This document shows positions 12,901 through 25,569 of a stretch of DNA of 64,000 bases, piece by piece (positions within the stretch are counted from its first letter, which is position 1; the number at the start of each line of letters is the position of its first letter). This DNA is from Lepidurus packardi (Eukaryota; Arthropoda; Branchiopoda; Notostraca; Triopsidae). The stretch spans positions 7,316,001 to 7,380,000 of the forward strand of contig JAKZAN010000004.1 in the NCBI GenBank assembly GCA_023053545.1, written 5' to 3'. Below the pieces are notes generated by a model, which saw nothing but the letters and a program-made list of their open reading frames with translations, was not told the DNA's origin and ran no database searches. The position numbers were made by a program, and so were the translations under genes.

Positions 12901-15900
12901 TTTTATTATATTATTATTAATTATTTATCATATTATATTTATTTATATATTTTTTATATTTGTATTCTAATTTATTTGTAATATTCCCTGAAATGTGTTC
13001 TCATATGTCTTGTTTTGTCAAATCTCGTTTGGCTTATAGGGAATCTTGTGACCCAAGTGTCCAAAATTGTCGTTTTACAGCTCTGGGAAACAACGAGAAT
13101 GTCAAGTCATCAATCATGTATCTCCACCATCTTTCAAACGTAAGAAAAACCTTGAAAAATACGGATTTGAACGCCGTTCGTAGATTCTTTTACAAGTCGC
13201 TAAATGCCTGGACCTTTCTTTATCACTGTCCTTTTTTTCTCCCTAATTCGTTATAGGTGTCCCAATTCTGCGACGTGGACACGCATCAAGAAGATGCACC
13301 TACGAAACATAACATCCTTTGCGACGGTCGGAGCACCAAAGAAGTCATTGTCAACAATATCGACTTTGCGTCACCTTCTTTACTGCCTTCTAACTTCACC
13401 CCAATCCTTTTTCTATACAAACAACCTGCCAATCCTCGCTACGTGCTGGCATTAGACCGAGGTGGAGTCATGGATGAAAGGGTAAAAAAGACATTTTAAA
13501 AAAAAATTTAAAAGCAACCAAATTTTCTAAAACTCCTTAACTCTCCTACAAACAGGACAATTGGAAGTTTTTGCGCATTGCTTGTCGTCGATTCATCTTA
13601 CAAGACGTGCCCGATGGGACTCAAATGGGCGTCCTGAGTTTCACTTCCAGTGTGCAATTCCATACCGAGAATACGACAACGCTAAACAATGCTGCCATCA
13701 GAGAAGCCGTGGCCAGTGGCATTCCAGACTTTTTCCCCGAGTCGCGGGCAGACAAGTGCCTCGAGTGCGCGGTCAAGGAAGCTATTCGGGTACGTTTCAA
13801 ACTTGAGTGCCTTTTAAGTACCCAATAATTGCCTGAAAAACAAAAATTATTGATGTTTTTTTCCTATTTCCTTTATAGATGTTGGAAATGAACGGCGGAT
13901 CAGCTGCAGGCAACGTAATTATCTTAGTCACGAGCGGTTCCACTAGCAGTGACCAAATTACTGCTGCCTTGGCACGCGCTAAGCAAAAACGCGTCCATAT
14001 TTCCGTCATTGCCTACGCCAATAACTTCGAAGGCCAAGAACTGCTAACTCAGGAAACAGGCGGATTGTTAGCCACCGTGCCCAACCGTGGCGTGGGCGAA
14101 ATGTCGCATATTTCAATGCTCATTGCGCTCGGAGACGCTCTACTAGCTATCGCCCAGCACCATCACACCGACACCCAAAACCTTCCAGTCCTGGTAAGAG
14201 ACTATTTTCCTAACATTCTACCACTCCCAAGCATCAAAAAGGTCAACTGACACTTCAGAAGCAAATTTCAACAGGTTTAAAAACTTGAACTGCGTCATAG
14301 ATTGCAGGCTTCGTTGTTTTTGCATGCTATTAGACAGTTTAGTATCATCAATCGCTCAAGTAGAGCGAACGAAGTCTCGACAAGAAGCTTGGGTCCAATA
14401 AAGCGGGCAAAAGAAACGCTAAGTGGGCGGCTTTGCTAGACTGAACCTCAGGACTTAAATTTTCCGCAACATCAAAGTTCCGCTTCAACGCTTTAAGTCA
14501 GATGACCTTTGGGAGCAAATTGAGCTTATCGGCTACATAAACTTAATGATTGATATGTTACAGATCCACGAGCAAGAATTCAAAGACTCGACAAGATCAT
14601 GGGTCAACGGTTCTTTCGTTCTGGATCCTTCTCTGGGCCGCGAAACCTTGTTTGCTGTTTACTTTTACAGTCGAGACAATACCCATATCGGGGATATTAA
14701 GCTCACGGCGCCAGATGGCTCTGAATATCGAGGCAAATCCGAAGATTCGATGGCTAGCCATTACTTTACCCCTTTAGTAGCGATTGACAAGGTAAAAAAT
14801 AGCCCTTTTTCCCCCTAATGAAATATTTTAAAATTCCTATATTTATATATTATTTCCATTTTTAGCCTGGAGTTTGGACGTACTCATTTGATCGACGCTC
14901 GCAAAGCCATCAATCGCATTTCGTCAAAGTCACGTCTAAACCTCGCTCGGTGAGCAAAGGCGCTATTGCCACGCGGATCTGGCGAGTTCCCAACATCCCT
15001 CGTGTGAACGCGTCGTACACGCCTGTCATATTATACGCAGAAGTCAAAATGGGAGATATGCCCGTATTAGATGCTCGTGTTAAAGCGGTGGTTCGTAATT
15101 TGGATTCAGGCAATCAAAGCTACGAACTAGACTTGATAGATGATGGCAATGGCGGTAAGATTTTTTTTGCTTTCTTTAATCCTTCAGGCTTACAATGTTA
15201 GATTACTCATCGTATTTTTTCCAGATCCTGACATTACCAAAGGCGATGGAATTTATTCTCGCTACTTGACCCATTTCAACGGTGTGGGCAGTTATTCCAT
15301 CACCTTATACGCACATGCGTTAGACGGTCGAGCTTACACAATTAAACAGAACTCATTCCGCGGCAGACGCGCTGTGAATATCAACGACGGTAAACAAAGC
15401 TTGCCTTAAGAAATCAAATGTCCACGCCATTCTATTGTTTTTTCTTTTCTTTAGACACTAGCCAACTTTGCTGCGGTAGCGTAATTACAGTCCCTGCCGA
15501 GTTGAAAGAGCTAACGGGTCCTTTTACGCGCATAACTCCCGCGTCCGTGCTCACCATTACGGGCGTTCCTAACCCGAATCTGGACACAATTCCCCCGAAT
15601 CGCGTGTCCAATTTCAGAGCCGACGTAGTCAAAGAAATCCAACGCATCAATTTTTTTTGGACCGCTTCTGGCAACGATTATGACTCCGGAGTCGGTAAGC
15701 TATCCACCTTTTTATTATAAATATTATTCTTTACCTTGTTTTCCCAAAAATCCTAACGTTTTTTTTGTACTTCGGCTTTCCAGCTTATACTTATGAACTG
15801 CGCGTCTCGCCACGAAGGAACGACCTCAACGAAATCAACTTTCATCTAGCAGAGCCCATCAAAGTCTTGGAAATGCCCAAAATCGCCGGAACTCCTACGC

Positions 15901-16985
15901 AATACACCATCGAATTCAAGCGCTACGATGAGCCTTACTACTTCGCCATTCGCGCCAAAGACCAGGACAACAACGTCGGCAAAATCTCCAACATCGTCGA
16001 GATTTACATGGCTTCACCTCCGACCACCGTCCCTCCCCCTTCAGAGACGACAACCGCCCTCCCTGGCGCTTCCACCACCTATTCTTCCGAGATGTTCATC
16101 GCCGGTCTGGGTTCCGGCGAACTGGCCGGCATTGTGGGCGGAGCCTGCGTGGGTTTGCTCCTTCTCATTTTGATTATCTACCTAGCCGTTTGCGCTCGTC
16201 GCCGCACAAAAACCAGCAAAGATAGTGACAACACGCCGATCAAAACTCCTCCCAAGTTCGCATACATCCCTCCCGTGTACTCTGACTCGGCCAAAATGGC
16301 GTCTGATAAGCCACTGAGCATCCCCAACAGCCCAGGCTCCCAAGATTCCTCCGAGATGGTTTACAAGCCGCCCATTACGCCCGTTGACCAGCCTGATAAG
16401 CGCATCTCCGTGATCTACGATACCAAATCCATCGGCACGACCACCAGCGGAGTCCCCATCCACTGGAGCGCTACCCAATTGTTGGAAGAACACGAAAAAC
16501 GACATAGTCCTTACTCAAGGTCAATGCGCGGCTCGCATGCCGAACCTTATGCGTACGATTACAATAGCAATCCAGCAGGCATGCCTTACAATGCCAGTGA
16601 TTATGCTGTCAATCCGTACGGCAGCATCCACGACAGCACCAACAATGAATATGCGGCGTATGGAGCCAGTCAAAGGGGGAGTACAGCTGGTTATTACCAG
16701 CATCGAGCTTCGTTGACGAGTACGCCACCTTCTGACTCGTTTTCGAACTCGGATCCGCCGAGACGCTTCGTCAACAATGAATATGAAGGGGATGAAAATA
16801 ACGACCTTAACCGCAGCTACGTCAGCAACAACAACAACGGCAAGCAATTACCTCCGCCTACAATGCCCAAACCCAAACCTCGGGGCACTTTAGGCTCAAC
16901 TATGGCCACCAATGCGAATCTGCAGGGCTCATTTACCTCTTTAGCCAGTGAGCGCAAGAAGCAACGTAACGTGACGCAAGTCTGA
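3905..16985 (+). CDS. CLCA-family protein (calcium-activated chloride channel regulator), with degenerate active sites
   Basis: Eleven coding exons: 3905-4084, 12404-12858, 13040-13139, 13257-13481, 13556-13789, 13879-14193, 14564-14791, 14866-15154, 15225-15389, 15455-15694, 15784-16985 (1210 residues). All junctions have GT..AG introns and the phases agree. Order: signal peptide (about 1-26); CLCA N-terminal domain with GYDSIIVAF, ERRAYFRSVTVLLP and CGQRGDYIH; a VWA domain from about 305; a beta-rich region; one transmembrane helix at about 925-947; and a long cytoplasmic tail with a PPVY motif (about 973-976) and a VTQV C-terminus that fits a class I PDZ ligand. In vertebrates CLCA proteins are secreted or membrane-bound metalloproteases that modulate chloride channels and mucus. 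Here the zinc motif HExxH reads HEWAK (167-171), and the MIDAS motif DxSxS reads DRGGV (312-316). The fold is clear; enzymatic function is doubtful. Confidence 0.93.
7006..7023 (+). repeat. (TAA)n microsatellite
   Basis: About six TAA units in CLCA intron 1. No function is suggested. Confidence 0.85.
10897..10916 (+). repeat. Poly-C tract (C20)
   Basis: This is a run of 20 cytosines inside CLCA intron 1. A second run of 15 lies at 11823-11837. Such tracts are prone to replication slippage and to sequencing error, so the exact length may be unreliable. Confidence 0.9.
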
Positions 16986-19900
16986 GTTTGATGACTTGAC
17001 AGAATCATCGTTTGGCAACTGCAAAACGGAAGAAAGGACGAAAATAGGACCAAAAACCCTCATATTTTTGGTGCTCTTAAAAATGACTGAAACTCTGAAA
17101 GTGCTGGCTGTATAATGCGTGTCTAGTCAAGGGAGAAAATATCCATCAAGATAGCACATAAGCTTTTTTATGCCTGGCAGAACAGACAGTGTAAATGATT
17201 CTTTGGAATTTGTATTTTTTTCTGTGCTAGGAACGGTTCCTAATCAAAAGCTGGACCAAAATCGCAAAACAAAGGCGACTGTAAAACGGAATTTCGCGTT
17301 TCCTATTGTAAATATAAATATTTGTTGATACTCAGAGAGATCAGAAGGCGAAAGAAAATGAAAAGATTTTAGGGGTTATTATGCCGTTATAGGACACTTT
17401 TTTCCATTTTGTATCCAACGCGCTTTCAGATTTTGAATATATCAAAATGAAAGGAATAAGCTTGTCCATTTTCTACTCAATCTTAGCTTGATCTAATCCA
17501 CAGGTACAAGGCAATGCACGGAATGTCAACAAACGGGTTTTTTAAGACATGAGGCTTTCGGATATCACATTTCGATAAAAAAAAGCTTCATATAACTAAG
17601 GATCAAGGTTTCGAAGATAAAGCTGGGAGGAGAAACAGATTAATCCAAAGTCCGCTGTTTTTTTCACTCTTTAGAGATTGCGGCCGCCTAGATGTAATTC
17701 TATGGGACTGTCTGTAGTCACGTGGTAAGGAAGTTACTTGTCAGCAAAGAATATTAAAACGTCATGCATCTGCTTTAAAGCTGGCGTTTCGAATTTATGA
17801 CAATACACAAGAAAGCTTAGTTTGCAAAAAGTTTGCCAAATCTTAATGCAAAACAAGCTAGAACACAAACTGTAGTAAGAGAAATCACCAAAATACTTAT
17901 CGCATTTTTATTTTGCCGGAATACATTAGGAAACAGATTGTGCCCTTTCGGTGGAATTGAGCGAAAGTGTGAGAGAAATGACTTGTCACCGCAATAAACG
18001 CCAACGGACGAAACAGAAAGTCGCACTATCTCACACTAAATTTTCTTTTCTTTTTTATTATAATTATATTCTTGCATCAAAAATATTCAAGGCGCATGAA
18101 AAGTATAGGCAAAATTTTTTTAAATTATGTAATCTCGTTACTAGGAGCTAATTAAGCATGGCTTTGGTAAGACACAATCGAACCAAATCAAACAGCGAGT
18201 TGAAGTGGGTTTTTTATTTCAGGTACACAGTGCTAAGATAAAAAGATCGTGAATATATAATAGTATAGTTATTTTCGGTACAGTACTGTTATCAATGATA
18301 CCTGCACATAATCCATAGGGATTCTCGAGACTGAAAAGGTTCAATGGTCCATGTATTCACAGTAAAGGATCCACTTTGTTGGCTCCTCGCTATCTGACCC
18401 TATCCGTAAGGTCGGGTAACCTTGGTTGGTTTGTTTAGAACCGTTAAAGGCCCATTAGACACGTAAAAAGGTCAAGGTCGCAATGAGGGGACGTAAGCGA
18501 AGTGTGCAGACTTGGCTGAAATTTGTCTGGTATGCACATTTGGCGAACCTTTTCGGTTTGCGAAGCTTTGGTTTTCCCATTGTCTGACTGTTTGTTTCAT
18601 CATACTCTTACTTGATTATATGTTACAAACTAAACAAAAAGACACGTTTACATTAAGTTAAGGTCTGCAGACTACATCTACAATTATTACACAAAGCTGC
18701 ACTACGAAGGCTGCACTAAAGAAAGCTGCACGAAGCTACAAACCACATGTGCAATTAAACGAAAGGATAAAACTGACAAATTTAATCCAAAGGCTAAATA
18801 ACAAGTACATATACAAGTACCCATAAACAAAATAAATGAAACAATAAACACAAAAATAAAACAAAACTTAAATTAACAAAAATTACAATTAACAAAAAAA
18901 TAAATTATCAAAAATTAAAACAGCTAACAAATTAACAAGCCTTCAGATTAAACAACAGACAACTATAAAACTGAATGAAGTAATTATACAATTGCTCACT
19001 TAAAAAAAAACACGTACTGCCAACTTTGTAACTTCCTGTCAAGCATATCGCACACAAGTTTAAATAACACATGACGTCATGAAAAACATGCCTCCGCAGA
19101 TAAAAAGCTCTTACACACAAAACACTCGACAGTAAAATCGGCTTTAACTAATCGCCGGTCCCGCTCAGCCGATTCTAAGATCTAGACCATGTTATTTTTT
19201 AAACAGCAAAAGGAACGTCTAACAGCAACGTATTTAGACGGCAACTGTGTAACTAACACAGACGAGTCCACCCAAAAAGCTCTTAAAATGCCCGAGTCGT
19301 GGTTTGTAAGTTTGTAACCCTATACGGCGTTTCTAATAAACAGTCTACAGGGTTATGGTTGTTTTAAGAGGCGCAATCTCCCTGAACTTTTGCTTTGGCG
19401 CCTTTCTATATACACAGCAAAATTCCACGAGATAGAGTTGAATGAATATAAGCTTAGCGCGATCTCAGCAGGGACAGAAGATAGCAGGCAGTTTGCCAAC
19501 TTGCTTGTTGTATCTTTCTGAGTGCACGTACAACTTTTTTCGTATGAAAACCGGTCGCAAGAGCTTCGCCGTACCAGCATTTTACGCTAGGTCAAGAAAG
19601 CGAAAGTAAAATATTTCCCACTTGCTATTGGACTTTACGTTGTTGACGAACAAGGTGTACATCGCGATAAGAACTCTGGGGGGAGTGTGATAATGAGAAG
19701 ACTATACCCCTTCGCCGGGATCGCACTCTGGTATTCATTTCCTTGTCTGTCGTGACGGTATTAACACTTTACTAACCCACAGTGCCCGTAATTCTAATTC
19801 CTCACTTCGAGAACATTTGATCCCAGTTTGATTTCCTAAATAAACATCTTCCCCAGAAAAGACCTTACAATGAAAGTTATTTGACCTTGCGAAAGGTCGA

Positions 19901-21367
19901 ACTGTTGTATTTTTTACCTCTATACTTGGGACCCTTGGTGACTCAGTAAAGACTAACGGCGTTTGGTGACCAAAGGTTCAATCAAATGACATTGTTAAGT
20001 GAAAGTGGCGATCGTCTACGGATCACGGCAACTTTCCAGTGCGATGGAGTCCGGTTTGGGGAGCATAAGACACTAAAAAAAGCCTACAGCTCTCAAAGTC
20101 ACGGTTGAAAAATCCCGAAACAAACCTGGGTCTACCAGCAGGATTTTAGTTCTTGAGCAACACTCAATGCTGTAGCACATACACAGTCTTGTCCTCAAGA
20201 AACTTCTACCAAATTCCCCTTTTGTTTCAGTGTGTAAGAATGTTGTTAAGATTTCCTCCCTTGACGACGCCAACGTGACGTCAAGTCTTTTGGAACTAAA
20301 CATTCGGATTGCTTTATCGCAAGTATTTGAATTTTACCTTCCATTTCCCACCCTTTTAAACTTGGTTGACTAAATCTTCCTACGTTTAATCTTCTTAAAA
20401 AGGCCTTCAAAACAAGCTTACTATACTTTTGCCTTAGCATTCCTACTTAAAATTAGAACTTCTAAATCCGAAACTTGTAGGAGAACTTGTCCTTGCGCAA
20501 AGACCTTGTTCGATTTATCCATAAGAAAGGGAAAGTTTCCGCTTTCGCTTCTTAACGGACCAGCCCCCTTTGTTCGGAACCTACGAAAATCCAGCCTGCT
20601 GCAATAACCGGTTTTTTGGAACCGAATCCAACTGACATCGAGTGGAACCAGTCCTACCTGTAGGACCGGCGTGATACACATCCACTTCGAAAGGTTTTTT
20701 CTTTCTCGGTGGGTTAATTAAATGCAATTTAAAGGCAAGCCAAAGAGTTCTAATTGCACGCAATGTTTTTGATTTAATTTCATTTGTTCCTCTAGGTACA
20801 AGACTTTAATTGCAATAACCTCCGCAATACGTAAGAGACCTTGCCACAAGCAACAGCATCCGATGCCCTTGAACCGCGCCAAATAACAGAAAACGATGGA
20901 CCCTAAGCGACCATTATACTCACCTAGATTGAATCGGGGCTGACGTCGGATTCCAAGTTTCATAAAGGACACAGACACATACCTCATTTCACCTACGTGA
21001 CGTCTGCAGGCTGCACACAAGTTTTCTACACGAACACAGGTGTGTTTTCAATTGCGATTAGTCCGACCCGCATGTGCGAGTCTCACCCGAAAAGTAACTA
21101 CCGTCACGAGTAAGTTTCTTTGAGCTTCTAAAAAACATCACAAGTGAAACCCAAATTACAATAGTTCCTCTAATCGATGCCTTTTGGGTACTAGTAAACT
21201 TCCGCGGAGGTGCAAGGGACAGAAAACCGCAATATCGCACGGAAATTTAAAGTTTTGGAGCCTCTAAAGCCTTGAAACTTTCTAACTCGGCATATAATCG
21301 TGTGGGAAACCTAAGGCGCTATAGGCTGCGGGGCGCTCGGTGGCATATTTTCATTTTTCCATGTCAG
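16986..21367. other. CLCA 3' UTR, then a stretch without a recognised gene
   Basis: The first kilobase is probably 3' UTR. Possible polyadenylation signals are ATTAAA at about 17753 and AATAAA at about 17993; I cannot tell which is used. From about 18.6 to 19.0 kb the sequence is very A-rich. No exon of a recognised gene was found on either strand. If the exon at 21368 belongs to the CLCA gene, this whole stretch would be intronic for that isoform. Confidence 0.5.
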
Positions 21368-22054
21368 GCTTCGAGCCGGTACTTCGAAATCTGGCGCAAG
21401 AATTTGGTGGAAACGTGCAAGCTTGGAGCTTTCGATTTTAGCTCTAGTCCCAAAATGGAAGGTGAAGTATGGAAGAACCCCGAGCTAGCTGTCCAGACGC
21501 CTACTGACAACCTGTCCTATGCATCGCTACAATCAGCGGCCGCCAATGGCCCCCGTTTGGGGCGACTCAGCGCTTCAGATAGTAGTTCCACCTCCTTGAG
21601 TGACAGTTTAAGTCCAGGCGAACTGGCCGCTATTATCGTGTCGGCGGTGCTGGTAGCGGTTGTACTAGTGGGGGCGATTATGTGGATCCATTATCGGAAA
21701 CGTAAATCAAAATCTCACAATATCACCGTGGAACTGACGGCACCGCCTCCAGTGACAACGGTGGCAACCGTGGCTCAAGAACACAGTCGTGCTATGTACG
21801 CAAATGGGCATATAAATATGGGGTACCCTCATCATATCCGGACTGACGATGAAGTGACTGAATGGGGTTCGGTGACAAGTTCAGTCCCACCATCACCTTC
21901 GCTTTCCTTTCGTTCCGCGGGAGATTATCCGCCGCCCAACAGGTCCCGTGCAGGAACTGGGACGTCATTCAAGTCGTTTACCTCAGTCGGAACCGGTCGG
22001 TCACGGAGTAGTATATCTTCTTTCCATACATGCAAGGATGAGCGTATCAAGTGA
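21368..22054 (+). CDS. Terminal-exon-like single-pass membrane segment, related to the last CLCA exon
   Basis: A pyrimidine-rich tract and acceptor ATGTCAG precede an open frame that ends at TGA 22052-22054. It reads A-SSRYFEIWRKNL at its start, resembling the ASRYEIRMSKSL block that opens the last CLCA exon in vertebrate family members. It then carries LSPGELAAIIVSAVLVAVVL, a transmembrane helix with the same GELA lead-in as the CLCA helix upstream (SGELAGIVGG), followed by a basic stop-transfer stretch (HYRKRKSK) and a Ser/Pro-rich cytoplasmic tail. In this frame the acceptor is phase 0, while the last CLCA donor at 15694 is phase 1, so the two do not join in frame. It may be an alternative last exon used from an earlier phase-0 donor, or the relic of a second CLCA gene. 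The first in-frame ATG inside it is at 21455. Confidence 0.5.
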   Translation, partial: ASSRYFEIWRKNLVETCKLGAFDFSSSPKMEGEVWKNPELAVQTPTDNLSYASLQSAAANGPRLGRLSASDSSSTSLSDSLSPGELAAIIVSAVLVAVVLVGAIMWIHYRKRKSKSHNITVELTAPPPVTTVATVAQEHSRAMYANGHINMGYPHHIRTDDEVTEWGSVTSSVPPSPSLSFRSAGDYPPPNRSRAGTGTSFKSFTSVGTGRSRSSISSFHTCKDERIK

Positions 22055-22306
22055 GGGGGAAAAAGTGCGCAAAATTTAAATTCTTTAAATTTTTGCAAGT
22101 CAGTTTATTCTTTTTACAGTTTTCCTCCTCTTCCTCCCCATGCAACAGCCCGATTGATCCCCACCCCAGTTACTGTTGGTTTGGCTGGGGATTTAACTTC
22201 AGGATATTTTTTAGTACAGGTGCCAAAAAAAAGTGTCGTTTTATATGGGTGAAGATGTAGTTGTACTTTGTTTTACCAGTTTTTCGGGTGTTTTTTTTTC
22301 CGGAAA

Positions 22307-23459
<1,153 letters not shown>

Positions 23460-23967
23460 TGCGAAGCCTGACTTTATTTACGCTCTCACGAGAACCAAAA
23501 CAAAGCACTTCCAAGACCTGAATGTTAGGAATATTCGTTAAAAGCGAGCCGTAAGCGCCATCTATGGAATGGGAGTTGTAAAAATCAAGTGGCGGGAAGA
23601 AAGCTCGGGATGACCGAATTTGGCAAAGTGGGAAACACAAGAGATAAACAAACTTTAAGCATTTACTTGAGATTGAAGAAATACGCAATTTTTCGTTGAA
23701 GAGAAGAATAGGATGATGGAGATTTAAAAATCTTGACGAAATATTTGAAATAAGTACACTTCTCTCGTAATATAACACTTCAGAACGCACAACCTTTTGC
23801 GCACAACCGAAAGTAACGCATCCCAACGTCAATTGATGGTAGGAGGAGGAATTTGGTAAGAGATGTCAGGCCATAATGTTTGTAAAAAGGTACGACCGCC
23901 ACCAGTGTGCGAATTGAAGAAGTATTTTCTTATGTTGAAACAATCATAAGAACAGTTGGCTTAGCAA
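23460..23967. other. Intergenic: ATG5 upstream region
   Basis: This 0.5 kb separates the divergently placed ATG5 start from the first array remnant and presumably holds the ATG5 promoter. A chance minus-strand frame crosses it but shares no family features. I see no promoter motif that I can support. Confidence 0.5.
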
Positions 23968-25096
23968 TTCACTAATAATGACGGGCATCGAGTTAGCGGT
24001 ATATACGAATATTTAAAAAAAAGGCAAACCTCCGATTTCTTATATCTCATTTAGGTTGACAAGATAATTAGTTCCGCAGTCGGGGAAACCTATATACACT
24101 CCAGCTTTGACGGATGGAGTACTTCTAATGATAGTACCTTTTATGTGACAATCTACTTCAAGGGTAAACGCGAGAATTGGTGGGGTAATACCACTTCGGA
24201 TACTATTAAGAAATTAGGAAACGTAACTATTCTGCAAATGAACTTGCTGAAGATCAATCTGAGTTGTAGGCTAAGTATCAGAGATTGTAAGTTCTTTTCT
24301 CTGCAAGTTCTTACAATACAAATATTAATTATCATTGACTGCCTATAGGTAAACTCTACGAAAAATGTCAAGTAAGCATTTGCAATGCATCGACTACAGC
24401 TATAAACTTCACAGATACAACTGCAATCATCAGTGGCAATGGAAATAACACAGTGACTGACGATAGCTTATTATCAGACGTTGTATATTTTAACAATTCG
24501 GATACAACTCAAGAAGAGACTGCTACGACACACTGGGCAAATATTACATTGATACACTCGACAAATGTTACCACAGCACAATTGAATGTGCCTGAAACAA
24601 CCGAAGACTTACCGTCTGCGTATCCCACTACCGTCTTATCTAATCAGGTATCGGCCATAAGCGTGACAAGTTCTATCGACTCAAGTTCCACCATAACTAC
24701 CCACACTTCAACAGTATATTCAACTCTGGGTTGTACAATACTTGTACTAAACGTATCTCAACGCGTAAACACTTACCAAGCAGTAAATTTCAACAGGACG
24801 AATAACTTTACCACATCTTCTGCAATTATCTCTGACACATCCCAAACCGTGACCACTGTAATACTGACCGAGAACGCTAGTGGTGCAATAAGCCCTTCTT
24901 ATGTCCCATTCAATAGCATTCCTACGCTAGGTCTATCCAATTCGACCTCCCGTAATGACACATCAAATAATATCATTCTTACCACCTTAAGCAGTACAAT
25001 AGAAACTACACCCTAAAACATATCAAGCTAGTCTCAGGAGCGACTAACAAGTCTACAACATCTTTGTCGAGGACGACTTTAAACGTAACCAGTTTA
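23968..25096 (+). pseudogene. Array copy 1: truncated member of the mucin-like membrane glycoprotein family
   Basis: This is a nearly identical, partial duplicate of copy 3 (compare 32416-33552). It starts abruptly inside exon 4 (IELA block), keeps exon 5 (VDKIISSAVGETYIHSSF, about 24055-24286) and most of the Thr-rich stalk exon (from about 24349), and ends at about 25096, where it joins sequence that lies downstream of copy 3. The signal-peptide exons, juxtamembrane block and transmembrane exons are missing. The stalk frame also has a stop at 25014-25016 (TAA where copy 3 has CAA). It cannot make a family-type protein; it is the broken left edge of the duplicated segment. Confidence 0.85.
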
Positions 25097-25569
25097 TTGT
25101 ATATTCAATGTATCTTCAAAAGCAAACATTTTAATCAGATTTCCTTCTGAATCGTTACTTGCGATATCCGTTCTACAGCAAAAAAGTTCGGAGCTGAGGA
25201 TCGATCAAGGCCCTCTTTCTATGAAACTTACTATTGTCATCTTGCCATTGTTTAATATCGACTATATGACACCTGGGGACCCGCACCGCTTTAAGTGCCT
25301 CGCGTTATTGGAGGGGTCAAGTGTCCAAGTCCTTCCATCCGGAATACGAAGTATTCCTTCCCTCGTGAAGATAACTTTCAGCGATATTTTTTTTTCTTTG
25401 AGCAATCAATAGAAGTGCATAGCTACTGTCGTGTTCTTACACTTCGAAGGGTTAGAAGCTCCGAGTTCTACCGTAGTCCGCGTTTCATAGTGTTGCTTCT
25501 GTTGGGATTGTCAGGTGTTCATTTCAACTTAAAGTCCGTTTTTACACATAGAAGGAACACTGTGCAGCA
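25097..25569. other. Upstream flank of copy 2
   Basis: This flank matches 34192-34671, the upstream flank of copy 4, base for base with few differences. It therefore belongs to the large segmental duplication. No coding region is seen. It should include the promoter and 5' UTR of copy 2. Confidence 0.65.

Noticed and set aside
14360-14410. A stretch in CLCA intron 6 (TCTCGACAAGAAGCTTGGGT) resembling the start of exon 7 (CTCGACAAGATCATGGGT)
   Set aside because: Only about 28 bp are similar and the likeness does not continue, so a duplicated exon is not supported.
16182-16847. Two minus-strand frames of about 107 codons
   Set aside because: Shadows of the CLCA last exon; composition and position fit the antisense of its repetitive tail.
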